From assembly GCA_026874595.1 (NCBI GenBank), contig CM049308.1, positions 17,110,001 to 17,174,000 of the forward strand: a stretch of DNA of 64,000 bases, in the 5' to 3' direction. Source of the DNA: Sipunculus nudus. Lineage: Eukaryota; Annelida; Sipuncula; Golfingiida; Sipunculidae. The notes below the pieces were generated by a model. That model saw only the letters and a list, made by a program, of their open reading frames with translations. It was not told the DNA's origin and ran no database searches. Made by a program: the position numbers and the translations under genes. Positions 1 to 34,299 of this stretch are shown in pieces (positions within the stretch are counted from its first letter, which is position 1; the number at the start of each line of letters is the position of its first letter).

Positions 1-554
1 GTTTCAGGAAGAATTAGTGAAAAAAAAGTTGGCTAATGACATTTGACTGAACAAATTTTTCCAGAAATCAGTGAGGACGAGCAAATGGTTTTTACATTTT
101 TATAAAAGATTCTCGATAAAAATTTCATAATTATATAATTATGTTGCTAAACAGGTAAATGCACAATATTTCAATTGGAGATGTTATCGAAATTTTGTTT
201 TGTTTTCTTTATAATAAAGTCCGAGTGGCATGAGTTCACATTCAAAATAAAAAATTTCCATCCTAGATATGGGGGGGGGGGGGGGGGATCTTCAAAATTA
301 ATGCGGACCTTATGACTCATTTGGTTGATTAGAAGTCTAATCTTTCTAATTGATTTAATTATAGCGTCCAGTATCACAACTTTTATTTTAGACATCAGAG
401 GATATATTTCAAAGTGCAGGCTATTTTACATGTTAAAGTTCAAATTAATACCGGAGAAAAGAACTTTAAAAGTGCACTATGAACTAATAACCAAGAATAT
501 CTAGTGAATATATGTGCATGTTTATCATTAATTGTTCCAGCTCCGACTGCAGAA
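1..554. other. Upstream region of gene 1
   Basis: AT-rich with one poly-G tract (271-287). No convincing TATA box for gene 1 is visible. An acceptor-like site ending at 540 suggests the gene 1 transcript starts further upstream, possibly outside the window. Confidence 0.3.
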
Positions 555-21196
<20,642 letters not shown>

Positions 21197-21400
21197 GATT
21201 TTACTGTCGTTATATGGCTGGAAATACAGCTTACGTCAAACGGAGAGCGCAATTTTTGTGGATAATAATATATCCTTTACCAAGAATTATCCCCCCCCCC
21301 CTCAGAAATGGTTAATTTAGAGATACAATTTTGATTCAATATTGATTCATGAAAATTACAGGACTACTTGATTTTCCTCTATGTCTGTATTTGTTGATTC

Positions 21401-21406
21401 AATAAA
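21401..21406 (+). terminator. Poly(A) signal AATAAA of gene 1
   Basis: AATAAA lies 205 nt past the gene 1 stop codon and is the first exact match I see after it, giving a 3' UTR of normal length. Confidence 0.5.
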
Positions 21407-22046
21407 GAAACATTTAGCTGGCACAAAAGTAGTTCGACGTTTATCATTAATGCATAATGCATGTATACAGGCGAGGACACTCAGACTTGGAGCACCGGTG
21501 CCATGCTTTTCTTCGACCTCGGCAAAAAAGCCCTTTGCACTTGTTTCCATTCCCTTGCCGATACAACATCTGTTGTAGACGATTGACACTAACAGTTCAT
21601 ATTGATGGGGTTGATTGATTTTATCTAGGTAGTAAAATACTTGCATATAAAAGAACATTCATAAAAAAATACAGTATCTTGACATAACCAAGGATAACAC
21701 TGAAAAGTTTAAATTATATAAACTTATTTCGATATTGGTCCTTGTGATCAAGATTTATACAATAGAAAAAAGGGCATGCAAGGAATACCTGATATATAAA
21801 TCAAATTATATGTAGTTATGTACAATTAATAGTATAAAAATAGATGTGAACAATAATTAAGGACTACAAAACATAAAAGTATTGCTACATTTTTTCGAAA
21901 TAGTGTGTTTGGACTAATCATTCCAAGCATATTTTAAAATACAGAACAATGTGGAATACATAAACGGTTAAGTCATGACTAAGCACAGTTTCCATCATAA
22001 GAAAAAAAATCAATTAAAATAATTATAAGTAGTATTATAGTTAACT

Positions 22047-22230
22047 TTAAATGTCTAGAGACCAATGTGACATGACATATTAGTTTAGCATAGTTTGAAT
22101 GACTAGAAACCAATGTAACATTTCACAAAATATAACATAATTTAAATAATTAGAAACCAATGTGGCATATTACAGAGTATAGCATAATTTAAATGACTAG
22201 AATCCATTGTGGTGTATCACAGAGTCATTT
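22047..22230. repeat. 47 bp minisatellite, four copies
   Basis: Units begin near 22047, 22094, 22141 and 22188 and share TTTAAATGACTAGAAACCAA TGTG-type sequence with scattered changes. Confidence 0.75.
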
Positions 22231-25200
22231 TTATATGTGACTAAACAAAATCAGTATATACCCAAAAATGTATAACAGTGGTTAAAGGTCCGTAATATCA
22301 ACGAAAAATGACTAATTGCTAGATCTGAATTGATGAAAGTAAAAGAATCCTGTCTTATCATTAGAGGTTGGGTTGTATATAACAGAGCCACAACTGTGTA
22401 TAGGGTTCTTATCAGGGTCTGTGGCATATATATGTTTCATTTGACAAAACCCACAATGCTGGTTTAAGGTAGCCAGCATACGAAGCCAGCATACGACCGT
22501 TACGTGCAGTGCGCATGCTCGTGGAATAGTTTTATAATATACTAGCTGATAAACCCGGTATACCGGGCTTTTTACCGGAATTTGGGAGATGAATTAATTA
22601 AGATGAGGAATGTTGACTTTCTTTTTCTTTTAACAGTAAAAAAAAGATTTTCAGTGGGATACTGTCTCAATAAGATATGTACAAATATTTTTTTTAATTT
22701 ATTTTGCGGCGCTGCGCTCTTGGCAAAAATTCATATACCGGTATGTGTACCATGAAGACTTGGTAGTAATGTTAACATTTGCGAACCGGAATCGGGCGCG
22801 GGCACATTCAGGTTTTCGATTATGTTTGACTGGTTACGATTGTTGGGCGTACAAAGAATAAGTTTATGTGAGGAAGACATGAAAGATAAATTAAATGTAC
22901 GTTTAAAGGCAAGGAAACTGTTGCTGAAGAAAGATATGGAAACACGCATACCTAGTTATTAGCAGAAGCGTACCCAAATAAAGTCGCAACCGTTTTTATA
23001 TTATATCAGACAAATTTTGAGGCCTGGAAACCCCGCCTGCACCTATCCTCTACCCTGTTCCGGAAATGTATACCTTTTATCCGGTTTTGTCATTAATCCC
23101 CCTTGGTTGAACTCCTCCTTTTCGTAAAGCGAGAGTCATGTGTTTTTCACATTTGCTGACAATCCCATGGGTCAGAGCTTAACATGCTTAAACCCCTCAC
23201 TGCAAGAAAGTAGGGTTATTCACATGCACAAAAGACTTAAAACTTTGTGTACATGAAAAATTATTGATTGTCATACCGGCCTTGTCACTACGAGAATAAT
23301 TACCTTTTAAATGAGGTATGGCACAGTGTCATGCGCATCGTGGTTTCAGAGAACTTTGAGGACAAAGGTGAAGCCAATCTCTTTTAAAAGTATAAGATTT
23401 ATATGTTAAGTTCCAGTTTCACCGTCCATCATGTAGAATTAAAATGCAAAAAAAAAAAAAAAAAAAAAATAGCAGCCCTAGGACCATATTGGATTTTAGA
23501 TATTGGTCTGAAATATATTACGTCAAATAATCTTAAAGAGACCAATTTTAAGAAAAATTACAGCATTATCGAAGAAAGCCCTTGCAAATTGAGTTTAAAA
23601 GATTTGCCTGGCATTCATATTGGATTTAACATGAGCCTGGAATTTGAAGGCAATGGTCCCCTCATGGATGTCTATGTTCTGTAAAATATTCATATAAGAT
23701 AATCAGTGATTGTGCCATACTATATGTTAGGCAGATCTGTAAAACGATAAGGCTGCAGCCATGAAGTCCTCACAGGCATCAATTGCCCACGTTAATTTGA
23801 GTAAGTCGAACACATGCGCTAAAAATAAACACCGATTGTGCTCTGGCGGCCATTTTTAAATTCGGACTGGTCTTTAATTCGACAGTTCTGGGGCCCTCAT
23901 TGACACCAATCATCCCGGGGAATTTGAGAAAGATCAAATGTATTCTTTATCCGAAAAATGCGCGCGAAAGAAAATAACCGATTATGCCCTGGTGGTCATA
24001 TTGGAATTCGGACAAGCATCTTCTCGTTGTGATATTGCGCGCAAAAGAAAGCGTTACTAACGGACGGACGGACGGATGGAAGGACAATGTGATTACAATA
24101 GGACACCGCTTAATCAAGCTTTTTCATAAGTTATTTCAAAGACGTTAAAAGAGAGATGGTGATATAACGAACATTGCCAGTTATCATTACCGTTAACATT
24201 ACAGTCATGATCAACGTTATCGGATTAAACAGTAAGATCAAATGTTTATTTGATGTGTATCCCACTAGTGTTTCAAATGCCAAGTGCATGTTCATTTTCA
24301 GATTTTTATTGAGAAGACATCAGCAACATAAAATTTGTCAATGTTGTCAATAAGGGGAGATTGGTAAACGCTACAATTCGCACGACGTTTGTACATAATG
24401 CTATGTAAAAAATCGGGGGACTTAAGGCAGACATGCCTTATAAGCACAATATCTCTACACCTCTGACCGCCCATTCGTCCAGCCACCCGTCCTTGCGCAT
24501 GGCACAAATCGTAAGTAGGTTACCGCTGGACTCCAGACAGGTATGAAATTCTATGCTTAAATCTCCGTAGGTAAGCAACATTGTTCCCCTTCTTTGTTAG
24601 TTTCATATGCAGGGGAATCTTGTTTTTGAGTACTTATAAAATAACAGCCTTCCATGTTTGTTAGGATGGTGAACATAATTTCAATGGTCTCACAAAAATT
24701 AAACGGATTTACATATTCACACAATAATTTACCATATTTACACCTATCAGTGCCGGCCTGCGAAAGATTGCCACATTGATTCCTTAAAAGTATTACTCAT
24801 CGAATATAATCAGTCAGATTTTAAGAAAAAAAGAAATAACTTAAAAACCGCATTTCTTCAAATAAACAAGCGCAGCTTAAGGACCCGCGGTGAGGCATCA
24901 TAGTGGTCCGATTTTATGAAGCCCAAATTCGTATAGTCCCAGACTATACTAAAGTCTCCAGACATTTCTTTGTGAACATGAATCATTGATGAAATTTTGA
25001 AATTAGAATACATTCATTTGATAGTATTATTTTTGCTGCCATTTATTTTTAACCCTGTCAAATGTTTTTGCAAAATCAATTAAATAATTTCTCTGGCTCC
25101 CACTAAGAAGCTAACGATCTTTACTGCAGCCCTTCATTATAACAATCATTAGCTACATATGTACGCTGGACACACCATTAGGTGTGCAACCGCTAGGTAC

Positions 25201-25279
25201 GGCGAGGGTCTACCTGACTGATCGTTGGACAGACCAAGTAGGAATTCCATACAGATTATTAGCTGGGGAGTCTGTGTAA

Positions 25280-25860
25280 ATGAACCACTCTCCTGAAAAA
25301 GCCGCCATCTTTAGAGGAAAGGCCCTTATTTTCATAAACATCTTTCCCTTCATGCATCGCAGTGTTTACACCAATTGCAGATTCCTATTGGCTGATATAA
25401 CCGGATGATACCAAGAGCCCGGGTAAAGAAATACCTATATATCATTTTATTAACAGTAAGTGCCCATTATTCGTTCAAAAATAATCATTAGGGTTGCAAA
25501 TTTCGTCCCAATAGCTTCAAAGTAACTGTATTACTGGTAATATGTCAGGGTTATATGCTGTCCTTACGCTACATGTTTAAACGTATTTGAACAGTTCTGC
25601 CCAACCATCCTTGAGGTTTACTCACTGTAACACGTTGTACCGCTTGTGTCAAGCGGTGCCATTTGCTACTTTTTGCATCGCTGTCCACACTGGGATTCTT
25701 GACCATTTCTCGGTCGACATTTCCTTGACGTGACAGAGGAGTTTTCGTGTTTCATGATATATTAGTACGCATAACATGCAATTGTGAAGCTCGTGACCGG
25801 GTCTCGAACCAGCATCCGTGTGATAACAAGTCCTATGCGCTATCAATGCTCCATGGAGGA
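25280..25860 (-). mobile_element. Composite repeat copy 2 with tRNA-like head (SINE-like)
   Basis: Read on the minus strand from about 25860, the head has an A-box-like TGGAGCATTGATAGCGCA (25853-25836) and a perfect B-box GGTTCGAGACC (25810-25800), spaced as in a tRNA. The body that follows resembles 18650-19110. The tRNA-like part is followed by non-tRNA sequence, so this is more likely a SINE-type element than a tRNA gene. Confidence 0.5.
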
Positions 25861-26754
25861 CGAGTTGGAAACCAGGGTTCGAATGGGGATATTTAAATTT
25901 ACTCTTGAGAATTGGGTTAGTCGGACCATAAATTGGTTAAGAGACCATTGAAATATGTTGGATAACAGTTGTTTCAAGGCAATTGACGTGCTCATGAGAG
26001 TTTACTTAAAACAAGTAAAATATGGTAAGCATGCCTGTGCTCGGTGTGGAGAGAAGGCCATTTCAAGAACTATGACAAATTTTGATTGTGAAGTTTGACC
26101 GTTGAGGCAAATACTTATTCCATCCCCCAGTCCCAAAGTCCCTATTTTGCAGAGGTCAGTTTCGAGTTAAAACGACCTATTCATTAGCTAATAGTCTATG
26201 CATTACTTATTGAAATACTAGAGCTTGATATGAAAATCTAAACAAATGGACAAAGCAAGGTGAAATTTAACACACTTTTAACACAAATATACATGTATTC
26301 GAACATATTTAACACAATTTTGACAAGGATATAAAATTTAAGGAGATATAAGGAGGTAAAATATTTTGATTTTAGAAACCCTAGGTAATTTTTATCAACT
26401 TAAACTAGTAGAACAGATTGACATTTATGGTGCTTAAACATAGTGAATGTTTTAGTCACAAAACTAATAAAATATACATAACCATTTTTCGGTTTCAGCT
26501 TTTTCCAGGTTTCAAAAGAAATTTCATCAGGGCCTGTCTAAGTGTTAGGCGAAAACCTGTAAATTTATTTAAAAGCCAATTTATTTCAGTCACAGTGTAA
26601 AATAATGGCGATTTTTTGTGATTTAATTTGCACAGTCATGTATACATGTCCACCTGATGAACAATGAAATTCTCCTATTAGTCCAGAGGCCAGTAGGGGT
26701 ATAGCTCCCGGGGGGGGGGGGGGGGGGGGGGGGCAAACCCATATTTTCATATAC

Positions 26755-27700
26755 TTAGAGGTCCGTAGTTTGTGAAAATGAATGTTTACACTTGAAACAA
26801 GGCTGATTAAAATAATATGGCCCTTTTATCAAACCTAGTCTAAGTACAAAGTTTTTGACTGACAGTTAATCAGTTAAGGAGTTATATGGTCATTGTATAA
26901 ATTCCTTAATATGGTGGTGTAAGCAAATTCATTTTAGTCCTCTTTTATAACAAAACTAGATGGATATAACTGTGTATTTGAACGAGTTATATGCCTATTA
27001 TGTGCAGGTATATCAAATTCACAAAATAATTTTGATTTTTTTATATGTGCGCATTTTTTAACCAAAAATTGTTGACACAATAAATTGTATGGATTTTATT
27101 CGTAAAACGAGTTTATTTAATTGTTTTTTTGAGGTCCCTTAATTACGAAAATGAATGTTGGTTGTTGAAACATGGATATATTTTGAGAAATGGCCCTTTT
27201 TTCAAAGTGCTCAGTTTGCGGCTGAAGGAAATCAGTTACGGGTGTATGGCCACAAAATCGACCGTATCTTCCTTAATCCTAGTCCTATGGTAGTGAAATA
27301 AACACCATTTTACTCCTCTCTTATAAAACAAGGCAGATATAAATGGGCATGCATTTCGACGAAATTCATGCTTTATATGTGCTGTTATATCCGGTCCCAA
27401 AATAATTTTGAATTTTTTTATATGTGCACAATTTAAACAAAAGTCTAGACACAATGAATTATTTTGATTTATTTCATTATCCGAGTTTATTTATTGTTTC
27501 ATATTTTACTAGATTATGAAAAGTAATGTTGGTAGTTGAAACAAGGTGAAATCTTGGAGAAATGGCCTATTTATCAAACCGCATGTAAGTGCTAGGCTCT
27601 TTGTTGAAACAAGCTAGAGCTTCCATAACACGTGTCTTAGGATAACAAAATAAGTACCATTGTATTCTCTTTTTAATTGTTAAATAAGACATAAATAACG
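26755..27700. repeat. ~372 bp tandem repeat, about 2.5 copies
   Basis: AAATGGCCCTTTTATCAAA-type sequence recurs near 26815, 27188 and 27560 (372-373 bp apart). Between them TTTTATATGTGCGCA and GTTGAAACA blocks repeat in the same order. A poly-G tract (26711-26733) lies just before. Confidence 0.7.
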
Positions 27701-28254
27701 TTTGATGGTTTCCATTTGCAAGGCAATTAATTAAAATTGGTATTCGGACTAAAGCTATAATTAAACACTTAGTTAAAGAGCATATTTTAACTAACGTAAC
27801 AAACCAAAATTATCCATTAAAATTTAGTTTTAAATAATATGGTTTCGATACAGAGGTTTTGCAATGATAACTCTTGCAGCTTTGCAGAAAAAAATATTGC
27901 CCAGACTCAGATATGCTAGTGCAGTAATTTTTTCGCTGCATTAACAGCCTGCAACGTTTAAGATTTGCCGCGGTCATTCAAATGTCCGTAACTTCAGGAC
28001 GTTGTCTGGTTTTCTCTGCCAACACGCATTTTCTACACCCATGCACCATAAATCACAAAACAACCCCAGATTTTTTAAATGATCTAAATTAATTATTTCA
28101 ATTTAACTTTGGTAAATAAAGATGTTGAAATAAAAATCAATTTAAAATTTTACTGGATGCAACCGTTTCTATGAGTTATCCTTCACGACGCGTCACGACG
28201 CTCAGCTGAATATGTCAATAAAGATATGTTTATGAGCTTTTAAAAAAATAGGTT

Positions 28255-28558
28255 CTGTGATCAGTTTTGGTCCTGTGATCAGTTTGAAGGTAACCTGTCT
28301 ATACCCAAATTGGAGTTGTCATCAAAAAATTAATTTTGGAATGAATGGCCCTCGTGACCTTGGCTTTTGACCTTGTGACCCCAAAATCTCGAGGTAACCT
28401 CTCCTACTGGCAGGTTCGCCATATATGGAAGATAGAAGGTTTGCGATGACAAGTTTGGCTTAAAATGCATCCACAATCTTTCTAAAGTAGTGGGTCCTGT
28501 GACCTTGACCTTTGATATCATGACCCCGTAATCAAAAGAGTTCTTACTTTAGTGGTGG

Positions 28559-28613
<55 letters not shown>

Positions 28614-28990
28614 AGTTTGAAACCAATATTTCAATCCAAACTGATGTAATCATCTGGATAGGTGGCCCAGTGACCTTGACCTCTGACCCTAAAATCCATA
28701 AGTTTCTTTCACTGTTGGCAGGTGAGTAATATCTGGAAAATGGACTGTTTGGAATGAAAAGTTTTACTTAAAATACATCAACCTGTATCTTTTATATTTT
28801 TTACGCATTTCTTCTCTGTTTTTGAGACCTTCAAATCTCCTTGGAAACCTGAAGTTAGATCACAGTGACCTATATTCTGCATGATATGTAAAAGAACATT
28901 ATTTGAGCACCCTATAGATTTGCATGATTGGTTACAGTTAGACCTAGAATTTACTTTGATTAAGATCCAGGGAGGTTCCTGTATAAAATT
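28255..28990. repeat. Degenerate ~170 bp repeat with GTGACCTTGACC motifs
   Basis: Three degenerate units carry GTGACCTTGACCTTTGA-type sequence (near 28350, 28500, 28670) with intervening ACAAGTTTG...AAATGCATC blocks. A (TA)n tract at 28561-28609 splits the second and third. Such AGGTCA-rich repeats are common in marine invertebrate DNA. Confidence 0.6.
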
Positions 28991-29749
28991 CTTTGAAACC
29001 TGAAACAGTGTCACTGTGGGAAACGCAATAAATTTAAAATTTTTAATAGACAATCACCAAACTTACAGCGTTCATATTTTTCAAGTCACAGAGGCGGTAA
29101 TTAAAATTTATGATGTGAACGTAATAAAAAGAAAAAAGTATTTATATCATCAATACACCTCATAAACGGCTACTTCCATAACAGGCGGGACGTACCAGAT
29201 CTGTAGCATAGATCAACTATTTTCTTGTTGATTTAGAATTTTATGTTACATTAATAGGTATTTCTGCCCCGTTCCGTCAGTGACCGGCACATAGTTACAC
29301 ATCCCTTTCTACCAGCAACCAGTTCAAAACGGGAAGGCATCCCGCTAAATGCTCAAATGCAAGTCCCACCATTTGTAAATTTACACCAGAATTATGAAAT
29401 GAAGCATACTTCTGGCAGCCAGATTCTTCTTGTCCCTAAAAAATCCAATAATTCCTGTATTCGCACGATCGAAAGCTTCGCCTGATGGAAAACTTTGCAT
29501 GACAGTAAATTGGCATTTGGAATACGTTTGTGTCGCCCCCATGATGATCACCTGTAGGTGCTGCCATCTTATAGCAAATTATATCACTAATCCATTAGCT
29601 GAGATCTGTTACCACGCCAATGGAATGTGATTCATGTCAAACCAACAGATAAATAACTTGAGCAAATAGGAAGGTCAGTTTCCCGGTAAGAGACCTACAT
29701 TTTAAAAAAAACGAATTCATTCAAAATCCCATCTCTCAGTCAGTGTGTG

Positions 29750-29907
29750 TGTTGGGGGGGGGGGGGGGTCATATTTCGAGGGGCGTTCAAACGTTTGTTA
29801 AAAATTCAGGCTGTGAGGTGTATATAAAAACCCAGAGGCCTGTTAGGCACACATATACGGCTGGCTTGACATCAGTCGTAAGCCGAGTTTCCTTGCCCGA
29901 CTCAGCT

Positions 29908-29975
<68 letters not shown>
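29750..29975. repeat. Partial copy of the segmental duplication's 5' end plus (TA)n
   Basis: From the poly-G tract the sequence GGGGCGTTCAAACGTTTG, AAAAATTCAGGCTGTGA and CCCGACTCAGCTTGT matches the first ~190 bp of the blocks at 32398 and 38682. It is then cut off by a (TA)n tract (29911-29974). Confidence 0.75.
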
Positions 29976-29977
<2 letters not shown>

Positions 29978-31352
29978 CTATTTCACGTTATAAGCGCCCC
30001 GGGCGCTCTCAAAATTTTTCCAAAAAAAGCGCCCCCCACCTTACTTCTGCCAACTGCTTGTGTACATGTGTTTGACGGTTTACACAACACATTCAGGACA
30101 ATTGAAAAAAAACAACGATCTTTTAGCGATTGTGTGAAGTTTTGAAAAATAATAACTACTCCAAGTAATACCGATTTGCAGACTATTTAATTTTGTGTTG
30201 TTTGAGAGAATTATATGAATATCTGCAGTTCGAGATTTCCTTTGCAGGTGAAGAGGAAAAATAAAGATGGTAATAAATTAACTCTTAAATAAAAGTTACC
30301 GCCTATTAAGGTAGTAGAATATATAAATTGTTCATATAAAGGTTAGTTAAACAATATTTATTTGAGAGATGAAAAAATATAGTACGAGACGTCGGTACCC
30401 CGATTATGTCAGTCACCTTGCGCAAATACCTTAGACACCTGAGCCGATGTCTGACATGGGATGGCATCGCCAATAATTGTTCTTTTTTTCTTTCATTATG
30501 CATGATATTACAAAGGTTTAAGAAAAGCTGAAATACTGGTCCTTAGACTCTAGCGTATTTAATAAACTTCAGTGCGTATACGTACCAAAATCAGGGATTT
30601 TGTTTTAAAATTGTGAGGAAAATCGTCCTATTTATATCCTGCGGAAACACGGTCCCTTTCTTTAACTTTGTTATAATACATTCATTTCTGGACGTAGTCT
30701 AATAATACAAGCCTGTCAAACATTAAATTTCGCGTCACCCGAGGAAAGGTAACGCGCTTATGGTTGTCTTTTAATCGAAGTGCCATGTGCGAGTCTCCGT
30801 GTATGTCAGTGTGGAAGCCAGCTGCCAGCGTCCGCATTTACTGGACTCGTAAATATTTTACGCTGTAAATATGGCACCAAAAGAAAAAAATCATTCTTGT
30901 TTTAATATGCATATTACGTGCTACTGGATGGCATTTAGCCAAGTAAGCATGTTCCACGCATCCCGCGCTAGAATTGTATACACAAACCCAGGGCTTGAGA
31001 TTTTGAGTACATGGGTAAGCCCCGCACGCTGTCAGTGGCATCGACAATTATATCACTGCATTCATGTTTCAAGTGAATTGCTAAGATATTTTTGCAAAGG
31101 AAAAACTAAAATTATATATTTTCAATATTTGGACTTTCGTTTCTGTCTGCCAGTTGTACGATTCCGCCCGCGATCGCGTAAAATCACTGTTTTTACTGTC
31201 AGAAGGGCTTTCGTATATTGAATTAGTTAAAATCCCTGTGTCAATGCGGCATGGGCAAACCTTTTCTTACCAATTATTTAAATAGATGAACATCTAAATC
31301 TGATGTATAAACGATAAATTCAAACAAAAACAAAACATTGTAGTGTTCTTTA

Positions 31353-31545
31353 TTGATTGTATATTACCACCATACGGACAAAATCATCGATATTTACGGC
31401 GTCCAGTTCGACCGACGATTGCCGCAAATTATCCTTGGCGGCCCTGAGGACGCTGAAAACTTGTACCCGTATATAAGACGGCCGCCCTTCTTTGCCAAAT
31501 ATTTTAGGATAAAATTTATCGTCCTGCACACGAGCAAATACGGTA
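31353..31545. other. Coding-like stretch open on both strands
   Basis: The plus frame (including IIDIYGVQFDRRLPQIILGG, ending SKYG before a GTAAGT donor) and a minus frame (DDKFYPKIFGKEGRPSYIRV, ending VVIYNQ then TAA overlapping an AATAAA) are both open. The minus frame is preceded by an acceptor-like CTCGTGTGCAG. GC content is higher than around. It may be a remnant of a transposon-encoded or host exon. The product is not recognised. Confidence 0.3.
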
Positions 31546-31698
31546 AGTATATATATTTCACTGCATTATACATCCACATACTTACCTGAATTCAGATCAC
31601 CCGATCAGCATTGCCTCCCGCAGGGTCGGCCATCACGGAAACAATCAGTCAATGTTATCTATGACACACTTGACCACTGATTCTGTGATGTGTTACTA

Positions 31699-31699
31699 A

Positions 31700-31729
<30 letters not shown>
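31699..31729. repeat. (ATT)n microsatellite
   Basis: About ten tandem ATT units. Confidence 0.9.
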
Positions 31730-31730
<1 letters not shown>

Positions 31731-31943
31731 GATGACACAGCCTAACGGAGATAGAATAAAAACTGGCGGTAATTTTAAGTTTGGCGGGCAGAAATGAAAG
31801 CATTACGTTGCCCTTTGTCATATTGGCTTGGGAGAAAAGTGAGGTTAGGATGGCTCATCCCTTAGTTTTCTTGAAGTGATCTCCCAAATCCGGGCGGGGG
31901 GAGGGGGGCTTATTACAGAAGAGGCGTTATTACGTCAATTACG

Positions 31944-31945
<2 letters not shown>

Positions 31946-32016
<71 letters not shown>

Positions 32017-32330
32017 TCCCACTGCCACTTATACGCGTATTATTAATTATTGATGGAGTGTTGGATCTACCGCTACAGACTCACATTATTTCAAACATAT
32101 GATTCTGTTCCAGAGAAGTGAGAAAACATCATACAAAGAACCAGGAAGGTCACAGGGTTATTCCACTTGTGATCGACAACAAATGTAGCAAATTGCCTTT
32201 TTTCTGATCCATCGGCAGTGACATTTCGAGACAATAAGTGCAACCTAAATCAAAAGTGTAACGACATTATTATTACATCTTAGACTGAAGCCGCATGGAA
32301 TCACCATGAAATTAACTGAGACACACACTT
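31946..32330. repeat. (TA)n tract and partial copy of the duplicated block
   Basis: A (TA)n tract (31946-32013) is followed by CCACTGCCACTTATACGCG...ACCAGGAAGGTCACAGGGTT and onward, matching 34298-34640 and 42842-43190. It is a third, partial copy lying directly before duplication copy A. Confidence 0.8.
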
Positions 32331-32397
32331 CATGTCGCTTCAGTGTTTTGTCCTGTTTGTTCTGGCAATTTAAATAGCAGGGGGATGAGGATTTAAG

Positions 32398-34068
32398 TGG
32401 GGGGGGGGGGGGGGGGCGGCCTTGTCATATAAAGAGGGGCGTTGAAACGTTTGTTAAAAATTCAGGCTGTGACGGTGTATTTCAAAGCCCAGTGCCGTGA
32501 TAGCCATACATATATGCGGCTTCCTTAAACAAAAGGACAGATGACTTCAGTCTTAAGCCGAGTTTCGTTGCCCGACTCGGCTTGTAAAATGTCTGCTGGC
32601 TAAACCAGGCCTGACAGCTTATTCATTTGATGATTCAACAAAGTATCCGTTTTATTTAAACCAGTTATCTATATTACGCGTGACAAATTTTAACCATTTA
32701 ACATTTAACTAGTTTGTGATTACATATCGAGTAAGGTTTATCATGGTGGTTTTATAAGCCAATATTTTCATAATCACATTTTTAGGGATGTCACGCATGA
32801 CTATGTATATTAATGTATATATAACTTAAACTTTGTCAGTCAGCTTCAACATCGACCAAGCTAACTTAACAAATCGTCCGGACCCCCCCCCCTCCACTTT
32901 TTCAGCCGCCGCAACCTTTTTAAAGGGTTTCAGTCCAATTTATCCGACCTGTAACACTCCCCCTTTTCTGGAAGTGGGGACCATTTTCTAGGCTTTGACA
33001 TAAGGGATCCTGGGTTGGACCCGTCCTTTTCACAAATCCTGGATCCTCCCCTGCAAACCACGGAGTCAAGGTCGTGTTCACTGATCTTCACAGTGCTAGT
33101 CAAGATGCACACGAACCTGCATGATTCACGACAAATCAACAAATGATTAAATGAGGCGTTTCCCCCAAGAAAAGTTGCAAACACGTTATAGCTTCAGATG
33201 CAATGGATCATCATCTTGAGGTGCCCTGAATGCCACGGGCAACATGGCAGCTCATACCGGAAATAAGGGTAGCCGTAACAACCCGACTCAGTGGACAATG
33301 GTAATTGGGCTGGTATGCTTACTTGAGGTGTAATACAAGCAATATCAAGGAATGCATCGGAACGGTCTTTATTAATGTCGCATTTATATTGTGGTTAACA
33401 GCCCATCATTTTAACATTTTGCTACGAATCATGAATTAACACAAGAGAATACATGTAAACTCAAAACCCAAACTGAACTGAACTCTATATTCATGCGGTC
33501 AGAAATTCAACAAACATACCGATGGGTTAAAACGGAACTTTCCTCGCTCATGTTTTGTGTTGTTAGAAAGTATACTAAAATTCTAATGATTAGTCTGGTT
33601 TATGTCGATATATAAAGTGTACCTGTAGGCCATGTGACGTTGTAAAAAATTACAAAAATATTAGCATATATTGTCTTCCTCAGTCCTAGATGTAAAGGCA
33701 CTATGACAGCTATAATCTGTTCTTAATGTCAGAGGGCCGCTATCGGCCGTTACCAAAGCAAAGAGTGTGCTCAAGAACCCTTGAACTTATACTAATGGTT
33801 AATCTTTCCCCGAGATAAGTACTTCCTGCGGCAAAAGAATTCGACGACATAGCTCCTTCATTTAAACCAATCTGGAAGAATCAAGGGGAATAGAAAGAGT
33901 TGCTTTCATCAATTCGTAGCACATTCAGCGGACCAATGTGACTGAAATCTATCTAATCTATCTTATCTATCTAATCTATCTGTCTGTCTGTCTGTCTATC
34001 TATCTACCTAATCGAATCCAATCTAATCTAGTCTAATCTAATGTAATCAAATCTAATCTAATCTAATC

Positions 34069-34106
<38 letters not shown>

Positions 34107-34240
34107 CTCTCTCTATCTATCTATCTAATCTTATTTATTTAATTAGGAAAGCCCATTCAGCTTTATACTGTTTTCCAGTTGGGTCCTCTTACAATTGCAT
34201 ATCTATCTATCTATCTACCCCTCCTTCTCGCTAGCTCTTC

Positions 34241-34299
<59 letters not shown>

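Larger units (their letters stand above)
21407..26700. other. Intergenic region after gene 1
   Basis: No gene is recognised. It holds a 47 bp minisatellite (22047-22230), a short CCCGGTATACCGGG palindrome near 22554, a poly-A tract (23447-23469), a twofold ~170 bp repeat ending in GGACGGACGGACGG (23700-24080), and the reverse composite repeat with a tRNA-like head (25280-25860). Confidence 0.6.
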
